A model generated the notes under the pieces. That model worked only from the letters and a program-made list of their open reading frames with translations. It was not told the origin of the DNA and did no database searches. DNA of 64,000 nucleotides from Streptomyces melanogenes (GTDB lineage: Bacteria > Actinomycetota > Actinomycetes > Streptomycetales > Streptomycetaceae): positions 1 through 64,000 of the forward strand of contig NZ_BMTS01000009.1 in the NCBI RefSeq assembly GCF_014649795.1, written 5' to 3'. Shown here one piece after another: positions 35,159 to 43,804 of this stretch (the first letter of the stretch is position 1; every line of letters begins with the position of its first letter). The position numbers and the translations under genes are program-made.

Positions 35159-35719
35159 GTGATCGTCACACTGATCGTCATCTGCGAGGTCGGCTTCTGG
35201 GTGCTGCTCGCCGGGGGCCTGGCACTGCGCTACTTCGCCAAGATGCCCAGGGCGTCGGTGGCGGTCCTGCTCTGCGAGCCGCTGCTGGAGGCGCTGCTGC
35301 TCGTGGTCACCGTGATCGACCTCAAGAACGGCGCCGAGCCGGACTGGAAGCACGGCCTCGCCGCCGTGTACATCGGCTTCTCGGTGGCGATGGGCCACTC
35401 CATGGTGAAGTGGGCCGACGCCCGGTTCGCCCACCGCTTCGCGGGCGGCCCGCGCCCCGCCAAGGCCCCGGCGGGCGGCGCGGCCCGCACGCTCCACGAG
35501 TGGAAGACCGCGGGCCGCTGGACCCTCGCCGCCGCGATCGCGATCGGCCTGCTCCAGGCTGGCATCTGGTACGTGGGCGGCGACGGGAACGTGGACTCCC
35601 TGCGGATGTGGCAGCAGCGGATGCTGTGGCTGATCGGCATCAACGTGATCATCGCGCTGAGCTACACGGTGTTCCCGAAGAAGGTGGAGGAGTCCCGGTC
35701 CCGCAAGAGCCTGTTCTGA
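35159..35719 (+). CDS. Integral membrane protein of unknown function (186 aa)
   Basis: Four or five hydrophobic segments (VTLIVICEVGFWVLLAGGLA, ASVAVLLCEPLLEALLLVVT, LAAVYIGFSVAMGH, WTLAAAIAIGLLQAGIWYV, LIGINVIIALSYTVF). GTG start after GAACGGGGAACGCC. It is divergent from the kinase, with 160 bp between the starts, and convergent with the adenosyltransferase gene 5 bp away. No catalytic motif. Conserved in Streptomyces at this position as far as I recall. Confidence 0.75.
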   Translation: MIVTLIVICEVGFWVLLAGGLALRYFAKMPRASVAVLLCEPLLEALLLVVTVIDLKNGAEPDWKHGLAAVYIGFSVAMGHSMVKWADARFAHRFAGGPRPAKAPAGGAARTLHEWKTAGRWTLAAAIAIGLLQAGIWYVGGDGNVDSLRMWQQRMLWLIGINVIIALSYTVFPKKVEESRSRKSLF

Positions 35720-35724
35720 GCGGC

Positions 35725-36297
35725 CTACCGTTCACCGCCCGGTACCCACAGCACGTCCCCGACCTCCTTGTTCGCCGTCCTGGCCAGGATGAACAGCAGG
35801 TCCGACAGCCGGTTCAGATACGTCGCCGTCAGCGGGTTCATCGTCTCGCCGTGCACCTCCAGCGCCGCCCACGTGGAGCGCTCCGCGCGGCGCACCACCG
35901 TGCACGCCTGGTGCAGCAGCGCCGCCCCCGGCGTACCGCCCGGCAGGATGAAGCTGCGGAGCTTCTCCAGGCGCTCGTTGAAGCGGTCGCAATCCGCCTC
36001 CAGCCGGTCCACGTAGAACTGCTCGACCCGCAGCGGCGGGTACTTCGGGTCCTCGACCACCGGCGTCGACAGATCCGCGCCCACGTCGAACAGATCGTTC
36101 TGCACCCGGGTGAGGACCTGCACGACCTCCTCCTCCAGAGCGCCGAGCGCGATCGCCGTGCCGAGCACCGCGTTCGCCTCGTTGGTGTCCGCGTACGCCG
36201 AGATCCGCAGATCCGTCTTGGCGGTACGGCTCATGTCTCCCAGGGCCGTGGTGCCCTGGTCGCCGGTACGGGTGTAGATGCGCGTCAGATTGACCAT
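35725..36297 (-). CDS. PduO-type cob(I)alamin adenosyltransferase (190 aa)
   Basis: Transfers the adenosyl group of ATP to cob(I)alamin. N-terminal ATP motif TRTGDQGTTALGDMSRTAKT (about 7-26), conserved NEANAVLGTAIA, RVQNDLFDVGADL, and FILPGGTPGAALLHQACTV with RRAER. Adenosylcobalamin is the cofactor of methylmalonyl-CoA mutase, whose partners epimerase and MeaB are encoded at 53-56 kb. The ATG is 6 nt after TAGGCT, so the mRNA may be leaderless. Confidence 0.92.
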   Translation of the reverse strand: MVNLTRIYTRTGDQGTTALGDMSRTAKTDLRISAYADTNEANAVLGTAIALGALEEEVVQVLTRVQNDLFDVGADLSTPVVEDPKYPPLRVEQFYVDRLEADCDRFNERLEKLRSFILPGGTPGAALLHQACTVVRRAERSTWAALEVHGETMNPLTATYLNRLSDLLFILARTANKEVGDVLWVPGGER

Positions 36298-36303
36298 GGG
36301 GTC

Positions 36304-36309
36304 AGCCTA
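36304..36309 (-). promoter_or_regulatory. -10 hexamer TAGGCT for the adenosyltransferase, probable leaderless start
   Basis: Minus-strand TAGGCT, then GACCCC, then the ATG at 36297. There is no ribosome binding site. Confidence 0.5.
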
Positions 36310-36534
36310 GTTACGCGGGGCCCGTCCGCCACGCCCGGACATTCCCCGCCCAAGTACGCGGTACGGGACGACCGGTAGGCCCCGCCGAGCCCCGTCGTGA
36401 GACGCCGCTCACCCGTCTTGGTGTGATGTCCGTCATCTGAGACGTGACGCGCATCTCTTACGGCTCCCAAGACGCCTCACGGCCGATAGCCTCCGCCGGA
36501 GAGCCGTAGCAGTAAGCCGTCAAAGGGGTGTGAA

Positions 36535-37383
36535 GTGGCCAGGAAGCTCGCCGTCATCGGGGCCGGACTCATGGGTTCGGGCATCGCGCAGGTCTCGGCC
36601 CAGGCGGGCTGGGACGTCGTCCTGCGTGACGTCACCGACGAGGCGCTGGCCCGTGGCACCGACGGCATCAAGGCCTCGTACGACAAGTTCGTGAGCAAGG
36701 GCAAGCTGGCCGCCGAGGACGCGGAGGCCGCGCTCGCCCGCATCACCACCACGACCGACCTGGACGCCGCCGCCGACGTGGACGTCGTCGTCGAGGCCGT
36801 CTTCGAGAAGCTGGAGGTCAAGCACGACATCTTCCGTACGCTCGACAAGATTGTGCGGCCGGACACCGTGCTCGCCTCCAACACCTCCGCCATCCCGATC
36901 ACCAAGATCGCGGCGGCCACCGAGAACCCCGAGCGGGTCGTCGGCGTCCACTTCTTCTCGCCGGTCCCGATGATGCAGCTGTGCGAACTGGTGCGCGGCT
37001 ACAAGACGAGCGACGAAACCCTGGCCACCGCCCGGGAGTTCGCCGAGTCCGTCGGCAAGACCTGCATCGTCGTCAACCGCGACGTCGCCGGTTTCGTCAC
37101 CACCCGGCTGATCTCGGCGCTCGTCGTCGAGGCGGCGAAGCTGTACGAGTCGGGCGTGGCCACCGCCGAGGACATCGACCTCGCCTGCAAGCTGGGCTTC
37201 GGCCACGCGATGGGCCCGCTGGCCACCGCCGACCTCACCGGCGTGGACATCCTGCTCCACGCCACCAGCAACATCTACACGGAGTCCCAGGACGAGAAGT
37301 TCGCGCCGCCGGAGCTGATGCGCCGGATGGTTGACGCGGGTGACATCGGCCGCAAGAGCGGGCAGGGCTTCTACAAGCACTGA
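36535..37383 (+). CDS. 3-hydroxybutyryl-CoA dehydrogenase (282 aa)
   Basis: NAD(P)-dependent interconversion of 3-hydroxybutyryl-CoA and acetoacetyl-CoA. Rossmann motif GAGLMGSGIAQ at 7-17. Catalytic region HFFSPVPMMQLCELV with the His, and NRDVAGFVTTRLISAL. The C-terminal domain ends GRKSGQGFYKH. GTG start after AAAGGGG. With the thiolase at 53.8 kb it can serve four-carbon CoA metabolism and ethylmalonyl-CoA/butyryl-CoA supply. Confidence 0.92.
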   Translation: MARKLAVIGAGLMGSGIAQVSAQAGWDVVLRDVTDEALARGTDGIKASYDKFVSKGKLAAEDAEAALARITTTTDLDAAADVDVVVEAVFEKLEVKHDIFRTLDKIVRPDTVLASNTSAIPITKIAAATENPERVVGVHFFSPVPMMQLCELVRGYKTSDETLATAREFAESVGKTCIVVNRDVAGFVTTRLISALVVEAAKLYESGVATAEDIDLACKLGFGHAMGPLATADLTGVDILLHATSNIYTESQDEKFAPPELMRRMVDAGDIGRKSGQGFYKH

Positions 37384-37542
37384 TTGACGCACCCTCACCT
37401 CCCCTCGCCCCAGAATCACTCCATGGGGTGAATTAGGTATCGGTTCGCTTACAGACGGCAACTTCCCTGCGGTCTGTGCAGTCAGTTGGTGCAGTAAGAG
37501 ACGACAGGCAGACAGGCATACGGAGCACTCCGGGGAGTACAT

Positions 37543-37866
37543 ATGCACATCAGGGGCGACCACGTCGAGCTGGTCGTCGGGGGCCGCCTCGACGTCCGCA
37601 GCGCGGCGGACGCCCGTACGGTCCTGCACTCGGCGGTCGACGACGGAGCCGGCGACCTGGTGCTCGACCTGACCGAGCTGGACTCCTGGGACGCCACCGG
37701 CCTCGGTGTGATCATGGGCGCCCACCGGCGGGCCGGCCGCTGCGGCCGGCGCCTGGTGCTGCGGGGCGTGCCGCCCCAGATGCAGCGCCTGCTGGTGGCG
37801 ACCCGGCTGCACCGCATCCTCGCCATCGAGGGCGGCATCGCCGCGGAGGCGCTGCCGCGCGTGTGA
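37543..37866 (+). CDS. STAS-domain anti-sigma factor antagonist-like protein (107 aa)
   Basis: A single STAS domain: GGRLDVRSAADARTVL, VLDLTELDSWDATGLGVIMG and RRLVLRGVPPQMQRLL. In SpoIIAA-like antagonists a Ser near the DSxG loop is phosphorylated; here the loop reads SWDATGLG, with Thr at the expected position, so phosphorylation is possible but on a different residue. No anti-sigma kinase gene is adjacent. Start ATG after GGGGAG. The large NTPase-like gene follows on the same strand after 289 bp. Confidence 0.82.
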   Translation: MHIRGDHVELVVGGRLDVRSAADARTVLHSAVDDGAGDLVLDLTELDSWDATGLGVIMGAHRRAGRCGRRLVLRGVPPQMQRLLVATRLHRILAIEGGIAAEALPRV

Positions 37867-38155
37867 GCGTGCGCGGCGCCACCGCCGTACGAGACTGGTA
37901 CGGGCCTCTTGAGCACGACCTGTGCGGCACTTGTGCAGGTGATGTGGAAGCCGGTCCTCCGGGTGCAATCCTCACCGGACTGTGACGCTCTGGGCGGGGT
38001 GGCACCCCGCCCGTTCGGAGATACTGGGCGAAGGTTTAGGGTGCGGTCTCCCGCCGGTCGACATCCCTGCGGCGGGTACCGGACCAGAGCGACAGCGCAG
38101 TGCGTAGCGGCCGGGAGGGGCAAGGTTACGCAGGCGCATCTGGGGGGCTTTCACC

Positions 38156-40606
38156 ATGAACCCGATGGACACCCGGGGACCGGACGACTTCGACCACGAG
38201 CAGGACGGAACGGGCACCGGCACGGGCGCGGCCGCACCGCGCAAGGAGCGCGACCGCGACGCCGTCACCCCGGAGATCGGCGCGCGCGCCGCCGGACTCG
38301 CGCGCACGGTCCAGCTCGTCTCCGGCGACTTCCTGCTCACCGTCAACCCGGTCGACGGCAGCGAGATCGAGCCCTGCCCGCCCGGCGAGATACCCGGCCG
38401 CCCCGAACGCCAGTCCGCCGCCGAACGCGCCGACCGCGAGCGCGCCCTGCGCCCGCCGGTGCCCGCCGGGCCCGCGGCGCCCGCGCCGGTCCTGTTGGAG
38501 CGCGGCGAGGAGCGCGAGCGCCTCGTGCGCCTGCTCGGCCGGGGCCGCTCGGTCCGGCTGACCGGGCCCGCCGGGTCCGGGCGCACGGTCCTGCTCGACG
38601 CGGTCGCCGCCGACTGCGCCCAGCTCGCGCCCGACGGCGTCATCCGCCTCAGCGGCCACCGCCGCACCCCCCAGGAACTGCTGCACGAGCTGTACGCGAC
38701 GGTCTTCCGCGCCCCGCTGCACCGGCCCGACCGGGCCGGGCTGCTCGACCAGGTGCGCGAGATCGGGGCGGTCGTCCTCGTCGACGACCTGGAGTTCGGC
38801 GGGGCCGCGCTCGAAGAGCTGCTGGCCGCCGCCCCCGAATGCGCCTTCCTGCTCGCCGCGACGCCCGAGGTGGCGGCGCCGCCCGCCGAGTCGCACCTCG
38901 AAGAGGTCTTCCTCACCGGGCTCGGGCGCAGCGCCTCCCTGGAACTGCTCGAGCAGGCCGTGGACCGGCCGCTCAGCGACGAGGAGGCCAACTGGGCGGG
39001 CGACCTCTGGTTCGAGTCGGAGGGCCTGCCGCTGCGGTTCGTGCAGGCGGGCTCGCTGCTGCGGCGGCGGGACGGGCTGCGCGGCGAGGGCGTGCCGCGC
39101 GACGAGTTCGGGCTGCCGGTGGACGAGCCCTCCGACCTCTCCGTCTTCTCCGCCGAGGGCCGCGAGGTGCCGCTGCCGTCGCTGGGCGAGGGCGCCGCCG
39201 CCGCCGCGCCGCTCGCGGCCCGGCTCGGGCAGGCCGCCCGGGAGACCCTGCGGTTCGCCGTCGCGCTCGGCGGCGAGGTGCCGCACCAGGCGCATCTGCC
39301 CGCGCTCGTCGGGGACACCCACGCGGACGCCGCGCTCGGCGAACTGCTCGGCTGCGGGCTGCTCTCCCCGGTCGGTACGCGCTACCGGCTCGCGGCGGGC
39401 GTGCTCACCCAGCTGGAGGCGGCCGGGTACGGGGAGGACGCGAGCGAGCGGGCGCACACCGCCGCCCAGCACTACGCCTGGTGGACCGGGCACCCCTCGG
39501 TCACGCCCGAGCGGGCGGCGGCCGAGGCGGACGCGGTCCTGGCGGCCCTGGGCGCGCTGGTGCCCGGCGGTGACGCCGGCCACCCCGCCACGGCCGTCAA
39601 GCTCGCCCGCAGCGCGGCGCCCGCCTTCGCGGCCGGGCTGCACTGGGGGGCGTGGGAGCGGTCCCTGCGGATCGGCTCGGCGGCGGCCCGGCTCACCGGC
39701 GAGGTGGCCGAGGAGGCGTACTTCCACCATGAGCTGGGCGTCCTGGCGCTGTGCGCGGGGAACGTGGACCGCGCCCGTGCCGAGCTGGAGGCGTCCATCG
39801 GGCTCAAGGGCGCGCTCTCCGACAAGCGGGGCACGGTCGCCGGGCGCCGCGCGCTGGCCCTCGTCGAGGACCGCTCGGGCGGCCCGGTCGTCTCGGGCGG
39901 CCGTACGCCGTCCGGTGACGAGGTCCCCGCCGCGCGCTACGAGGAGTCCCAGTCGCCCCCGGCCGGCGTCCCGGTCCCCGACACCACCCCCACGGTCCTG
40001 ATCCCCAGCGGGGTGCCCGCCGCCAAGCGGACGCTCTTCACCGGCACGCGCCGCAATCTGGTGGCGGCGGGGGCCGGGGCGGTGCTCGCGGCGGTCCTGG
40101 GCACGGTGGTGACGCTGGGCGCGACGTCCGGCTCCGACGCGCCCGGCAAGGTCGAGCAGCGCCAGTCGGCGAACGAGGACGCGACGGACCCGGAGCTCCC
40201 GGCGGACTCGCCGACGGCGGGGGCGCCGTCGCACGGGTCGGGGGCGGGGTCCACGTCGCCTACGCCGTCTCGGCGGGGGACACCGGGGACGACGCCGACG
40301 TCGGAGTCATCCCCGGGGACGGCTCCTTCCGGGAAGCCGTCGACGCCTTCGGAGACCCCGTCGGGGCCGTCCACATCGCCGGGTGGGCCGAAGCCGTCGG
40401 TTCCGGGGCACACGTCGCCGTCGCCCAAGCCTTCGACGACGAAGCCGTCGAGCCCGACGCCGATACCGCCGACTCCGACCAGTCCCTCGCCGACGCCGAC
40501 CGAGTCCACGCCGACGACCACGGGCGGCTCGTCCGGTGGTACGCCGCCGAGCAACACTGCGTCGGGGCCCACCACGCAGAGCCCGGTGGCGTCGCCTACG
40601 GCGTAG
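38156..40606 (+). CDS. Membrane-anchored P-loop-like protein with a Pro/Ser/Thr-rich tail (816 aa)
   Basis: N-terminal disordered head, then an AAA/STAND-like nucleotide-binding region: GPAGSGRT at 137-144 has Arg where the Walker A lysine should be, and AVVLVDDLEF near 208 is Walker B-like. A helical, TPR-like region follows (to about 590). One transmembrane helix lies around 635-656 (AAGAGAVLAAVLGTVVTLGA). The remaining ~150 residues are Pro/Ser/Thr-rich and probably extracellular. ATP use is doubtful because of the Lys-to-Arg change. Function unknown. Signal transfer across the membrane is a guess. Confidence 0.75.
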   Translation: MNPMDTRGPDDFDHEQDGTGTGTGAAAPRKERDRDAVTPEIGARAAGLARTVQLVSGDFLLTVNPVDGSEIEPCPPGEIPGRPERQSAAERADRERALRPPVPAGPAAPAPVLLERGEERERLVRLLGRGRSVRLTGPAGSGRTVLLDAVAADCAQLAPDGVIRLSGHRRTPQELLHELYATVFRAPLHRPDRAGLLDQVREIGAVVLVDDLEFGGAALEELLAAAPECAFLLAATPEVAAPPAESHLEEVFLTGLGRSASLELLEQAVDRPLSDEEANWAGDLWFESEGLPLRFVQAGSLLRRRDGLRGEGVPRDEFGLPVDEPSDLSVFSAEGREVPLPSLGEGAAAAAPLAARLGQAARETLRFAVALGGEVPHQAHLPALVGDTHADAALGELLGCGLLSPVGTRYRLAAGVLTQLEAAGYGEDASERAHTAAQHYAWWTGHPSVTPERAAAEADAVLAALGALVPGGDAGHPATAVKLARSAAPAFAAGLHWGAWERSLRIGSAAARLTGEVAEEAYFHHELGVLALCAGNVDRARAELEASIGLKGALSDKRGTVAGRRALALVEDRSGGPVVSGGRTPSGDEVPAARYEESQSPPAGVPVPDTTPTVLIPSGVPAAKRTLFTGTRRNLVAAGAGAVLAAVLGTVVTLGATSGSDAPGKVEQRQSANEDATDPELPADSPTAGAPSHGSGAGSTSPTPSRRGTPGTTPTSESSPGTAPSGKPSTPSETPSGPSTSPGGPKPSVPGHTSPSPKPSTTKPSSPTPIPPTPTSPSPTPTESTPTTTGGSSGGTPPSNTASGPTTQSPVASPTA

Positions 40607-40636
40607 GCCCCTCCCCGCCCCTTCCCTAAACCCTCC

Positions 40637-40657
40637 GGGGGTGGGGGTGGGGGTGGG
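40637..40657 (+). repeat. G-quadruplex motif
   Basis: Three runs of five G and one of three, separated by single T residues: a textbook G4-forming sequence on the plus strand in the convergent gap between the P-loop-like gene and nucS. Confidence 0.75.
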
Positions 40658-40661
40658 TTTC

Positions 40662-40680
40662 CCGGGGGCTGCGCCCCCGG
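40662..40680. repeat. GC palindrome next to the G-quadruplex motif
   Basis: CCGGGGGCTGCGCCCCCGG, followed by ACCCCCC. Same family as the palindromes near 17101, 25701 and 29819. Confidence 0.7.
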
Positions 40681-40718
40681 ACCCCCCTGTCTTCGGCTGC
40701 AGGCCGTCTGTGGCTGAG

Positions 40719-40768
40719 CGCGCAGTTCCCCGCGCCCCTAACTACCTAGGGGCGCGGGGAACTGCGCG
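40719..40768. repeat. Long intergenic inverted repeat, copy B
   Basis: Perfect 22-bp arms (40719-40740 and 40747-40768) with a 6-nt loop ACTACC. Same arm core as copies A and C. Lies between convergent genes and can terminate both. Confidence 0.9.
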
Positions 40769-40828
40769 AGCAACCCAGCACGGTCCGCAGACGAACGGGG
40801 TCGGGGCGAAGCCCCGGGAAACCGTGCC

Positions 40829-41500
40829 TCAGAACAGGCGCAGCTTGTCGTCCTCGATGCCTCGCATCGCGTCGTAGTCGAGGACCACGCAGCCGATGCC
40901 CCGGTCCGTCGCCAGTACCCGCGCCTGCGGCTTGATCTCCTGGGCCGCGAACACACCCCGTACGGGGGCCAGGTGCGGGTCGCGGTTCAGCAGCTCCAGG
41001 TAGCGCGTGAGCTGCTCGACACCGTCGATCTCGCCGCGGCGCTTGATCTCCACCGCCACCGTCCCGCCGGACGCGTCCCGGCACAGGATGTCCACGGGAC
41101 CGATCGCCGTCGCGTACTCGCGGCGGATCAGCGTGTACCCCTCGCCCAGCGTCTCGATCCGGTCCGCGAGGAGCTCCTGAAGGTGCGCTTCCACGCCGTC
41201 CTTGATGAGGCCCGGGTCCACCCCAAGTTCGTGCGAGGAGTCGTGGAGGATCTCCTCCATCTTGATGATGAGCTTCTCGCCCGCCTTGTTCACGACCGTC
41301 CAGACGCCCGAATCGTCCCCCGTCCCCTCCTTGAGGGTGCAGGGCGGAGACATCCAGTTGAGGGGCTTGTACGCCCGGTCGTCCGCGTGAATGGAGACGC
41401 TGTTGTCCGCCTTCACCAGGATCAGCCGGGTGGCGGAGGGCAGATGGGCGGTGAGGCGGCCCGCGTAGTCGACGGAGCAGCGGGCGATGACGAGACGCAT
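40829..41500 (-). CDS. nucS: Mismatch-specific endonuclease NucS (223 aa)
   Basis: Cuts both strands at mismatches and replaces MutS/MutL repair in actinobacteria. It begins MRLVIARCSVDYAGRLTAHL and has the nuclease motif PVDILCRDASGGTVAVEIKR (catalytic Asp, then E-x-K) in the C-terminal half, with QLTRYLELLNRD and GCVVLDYD after it. The N-terminal domain binds DNA and dimerises. ATG at 41500 is the family start; a TTG three codons earlier exists. The C-terminus usually carries a beta-clamp-binding peptide, here perhaps the DKLRLF end. Confidence 0.95.
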   Translation of the reverse strand: MRLVIARCSVDYAGRLTAHLPSATRLILVKADNSVSIHADDRAYKPLNWMSPPCTLKEGTGDDSGVWTVVNKAGEKLIIKMEEILHDSSHELGVDPGLIKDGVEAHLQELLADRIETLGEGYTLIRREYATAIGPVDILCRDASGGTVAVEIKRRGEIDGVEQLTRYLELLNRDPHLAPVRGVFAAQEIKPQARVLATDRGIGCVVLDYDAMRGIEDDKLRLF

Positions 41501-41508
41501 GGTCGGCA

Positions 41509-41514
41509 ACGCTA
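41509..41514 (-). promoter_or_regulatory. -10 hexamer TAGCGT for nucS, possible leaderless start
   Basis: TAGCGT on the minus strand ends 8 nt before the nucS ATG. There is no ribosome binding site. Confidence 0.45.
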
Positions 41515-41714
41515 CTCGAATCCCCCCGCCGAACGCGATTCGTCCGGCAAAGCGCTGTTCGTTATTGGCCGGTTACGTGCCAAGTACCTGTCGCAGCCAC
41601 CATGCCGCGCCTACCGTGTAAGCGGGAGGTTGTCGGTCAGGCACGCTGCGTGGCCGACTTCGTTCCTTTCCCTGCCCGTAAGACCCCCTCCCCGGGGTCG
41701 CGAGAGGAGAAACC

Positions 41715-42107
41715 ATGTCGCTCGACGTCTCACCGGCCCTACTCGAACAGGCCGAGCGAGGCGAGGTCGACGAAGCCGATTTCGTCGACTGCGTCCGGAC
41801 CTCCCTGCCGTACGCATGGGAGATGATCAGTTCTCTGGTGGCCCAGCTGAAGGTGGACGGTGGTGAGTTCGCCGACAACCAGACGCCTCCGCCGGACGAG
41901 CAGGCGCGCGGCCAGCTTCTGCGTGCGCTCGCGAGTGACGCCATCCGCGGTTCGCTCCAACGGCACTTCGGTGTCCGTCTGGCGTTCCAGAACTGCCACC
42001 GCGTCGCCGTGTTCCCCCTGGACCCGTCTTCCGACGAGCGGCTCGCCCGCTTCACCTCGGTCCGGGGCCAACTGCTCAACCAGTCCCCGGAGTTGAGGGA
42101 CTGCTGA
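41715..42107 (+). CDS. SCO5389-family protein of unknown function (130 aa)
   Basis: Compact acidic protein, no signal peptide or membrane segment. Conserved features are YAWEMISSLVAQLK, NQTPPPDEQARGQLLRALAS and HRVAVFPLDPSSDERLARFT. Strong ribosome binding site GAGAGGAG. It is divergent from nucS and conserved next to it in Streptomyces as far as I recall, which hints at but does not prove a link to DNA repair. Confidence 0.8.
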   Translation: MSLDVSPALLEQAERGEVDEADFVDCVRTSLPYAWEMISSLVAQLKVDGGEFADNQTPPPDEQARGQLLRALASDAIRGSLQRHFGVRLAFQNCHRVAVFPLDPSSDERLARFTSVRGQLLNQSPELRDC

Positions 42108-42215
42108 CGGCTTCGCCGCCGCTCCGCATCGCGGGAGGTGCAACTGATGCGGAGCGGGGGCCTTTTGTGGGGCCCCGAGCCCCCGCGCCCCACCGGGCGC
42201 CGTCCCCCTCGGGCC

Positions 42216-43247
42216 TCACCCCAGCAGCGGCAGCACTTCCGCGCCCAGCCTTCGTACGTTCTCCTCCGTCGCGGCCAGGTCGCCCGATCCCTCCACCAGG
42301 AAGGCGAAGCGCGTGATGCCCGTCTTCTGTGAGGTCGCCGCGATGCGGTCGGCCGCCTGGCGCGGGGTGCCGACCGGGTGGAGGCCGCAGAGCAGTTCCG
42401 TGTACAGCACGGGGTCGCGCATCGCGCGGTGGCGGCCGTCGACCGTCACATGCGCGTCGAGGCCCTGCTTCAGCCAGCCCGGCATCGCCTTGAGCAGGGT
42501 CTCGGCGGCCCGGGCGCGGTGGTCCTCGATCTGCGCCACCCCGGCCGACACATGCGGCGCGGCCGCCACCGCCTCCGGTGCGACGCCGGACGCCAGCGCG
42601 TGCGACCGCCACAGCGCGACCATCTCCGCCTTCTCCTCGTCGCCGCAGTGCATCCCGAGCAGCATCGGCAGGCCCCGCTCGGCGGCCAGCTTCACGCTCT
42701 TCGGCGAGGTGCACGCCACGATGACCTCGGGGCCGGCCGGACCGTCCGACAGCAGCTCGTCGGGCCTCGGCACCACCGGGACCTCCCGGAAGGTGAAACG
42801 TTCTCCCAGACTCGATACCCGGGGTTCGGACAGCCACCGCAGCAGCAGGTCCAGGGACTCCGGGAAGCCCTCCTCGTACGCCCGCAGGCCCGAGCCGAAG
42901 ACCTCCAGGTCGACCCAGGGCCCGCCGCGGCCCACGCCCAGCGAGAACCGCCCGCCGGACGTCAGGTGCAGCAGCGCCGCCTGCTCGCCGAGCGCCACCG
43001 GGTGCGCGCTGGGCAGCACGCTGACCGCCGTCCCCACGCGGATCCGTCGCGTACGCCCCAGGAGCAGGGCCGCCAGCGTCACCGCCGACGGGCACACCCC
43101 GTACGGAACGAAGTGGTGCTCGGCCAGCCACACCGCGTCCAGGCCCGCTTCCTCGGCCACCTCGGCGGACCGCACCGCCCGGTGCAGTGCCTCCCCCTGG
43201 CCCTGGCCCGGGAATTGGGCTGCCAGTACAAAAGTTCCGACACGCAT
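42216..43247 (-). CDS. LLM-class (luciferase-like) flavin-dependent oxidoreductase (343 aa)
   Basis: TIM-barrel flavin enzyme of the bacterial luciferase superfamily: LDAVWLAEHHFVPYGVCPSA and TRRIRVGTAVSVLPSAHPV are typical, with FSLGVGRGGPWVDLEVFGSG. The substrate cannot be read from sequence; family members act as monooxygenases or F420/FMN reductases. The ATG at 43247 follows GAGAGGCAGAAGG. Monocistronic, convergent with the 130-aa gene. Confidence 0.88.
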   Translation of the reverse strand: MRVGTFVLAAQFPGQGQGEALHRAVRSAEVAEEAGLDAVWLAEHHFVPYGVCPSAVTLAALLLGRTRRIRVGTAVSVLPSAHPVALGEQAALLHLTSGGRFSLGVGRGGPWVDLEVFGSGLRAYEEGFPESLDLLLRWLSEPRVSSLGERFTFREVPVVPRPDELLSDGPAGPEVIVACTSPKSVKLAAERGLPMLLGMHCGDEEKAEMVALWRSHALASGVAPEAVAAAPHVSAGVAQIEDHRARAAETLLKAMPGWLKQGLDAHVTVDGRHRAMRDPVLYTELLCGLHPVGTPRQAADRIAATSQKTGITRFAFLVEGSGDLAATEENVRRLGAEVLPLLG

Positions 43248-43420
43248 CGCCTTCTGCCTCTCTCGCGGCCGACGCGGCTCCCCCTCTTACCGGCAACAAC
43301 GCCTGACAAGTGCCAAGGGCACGGCCCAAGGCGAACTTCTTGCGATAGTCCGGTAAGTGTCCCCCGTACGAGTTACCGTGCCACCCCTGTACGAGCTCGG
43401 GTACCCGGGGCAAGTACCTC

Positions 43421-43426
43421 TACGCT
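43421..43426 (+). promoter_or_regulatory. Candidate -10 (TACGCT) for the small Cys/His protein gene
   Basis: TACGCT lies 37 nt before the GTG at 43464. The -35 is unclear. A SigR-like pair (GGAAT at 43211-43215, GTT at 43234-43236, 18-nt spacer) lies further upstream. Confidence 0.35.
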
Positions 43427-43463
43427 GGAGGCAGTCATCCGTCCGGCCCCGTGAGGTGTTTCC

Positions 43464-43796
43464 GTGTCCCCGCGCCGCAACCGCCCCAAGCCCAAGGGCG
43501 GCGACCAACCGACCGAACCCACCGGCGGGGCGGGGGAGCGCTTCGGCCTCCAGCGCTCCGAGACGTACCAGGGCGAGGAGTGGTCCGTCCGGCACGTCAG
43601 CGGCGCGAGCGCGCAGGGCAAGCGCTACCGCTGCCCGGGGTGCGACCAGGAGATCCCCTCCGGCGTCCCGCACGTGGTGGCCTGGCCCGAGTACGGCGGC
43701 GTGGACGACCGCAGGCACTGGCACAAGGCCTGCTGGAACGCGAAGGACCGCCGCACCAGCAGGGTGCAGCGGTCCAGGAACGCGCCCAGGTACTAG
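43464..43796 (+). CDS. Small Cys/His-rich, probably zinc-binding protein (110 aa)
   Basis: Basic, disordered N-terminal 45 residues, then YRCPGCDQEIPSGVPHVVAW and HWHKACW, which give C-x2-C ... H ... H-x2-C as likely metal ligands. No nucleotide-binding motif is seen, although database entries for such proteins are often titled ATP/GTP-binding. GTG start at 43464. The C-terminus is strongly basic (RRTSRVQRSRNAPRY), so nucleic-acid binding is plausible. Confidence 0.75.
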   Translation: MSPRRNRPKPKGGDQPTEPTGGAGERFGLQRSETYQGEEWSVRHVSGASAQGKRYRCPGCDQEIPSGVPHVVAWPEYGGVDDRRHWHKACWNAKDRRTSRVQRSRNAPRY

Positions 43797-43804
43797 GCGC
43801 CGGG

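Noticed and set aside
36298..36534. Cobalamin riboswitch upstream of the adenosyltransferase
   Set aside because: No B12-box sequence, and the gene appears to have no leader at all.
36298..36534. Extra small gene between the adenosyltransferase and the dehydrogenase
   Set aside because: Only short frames without a start signal or codon bias.
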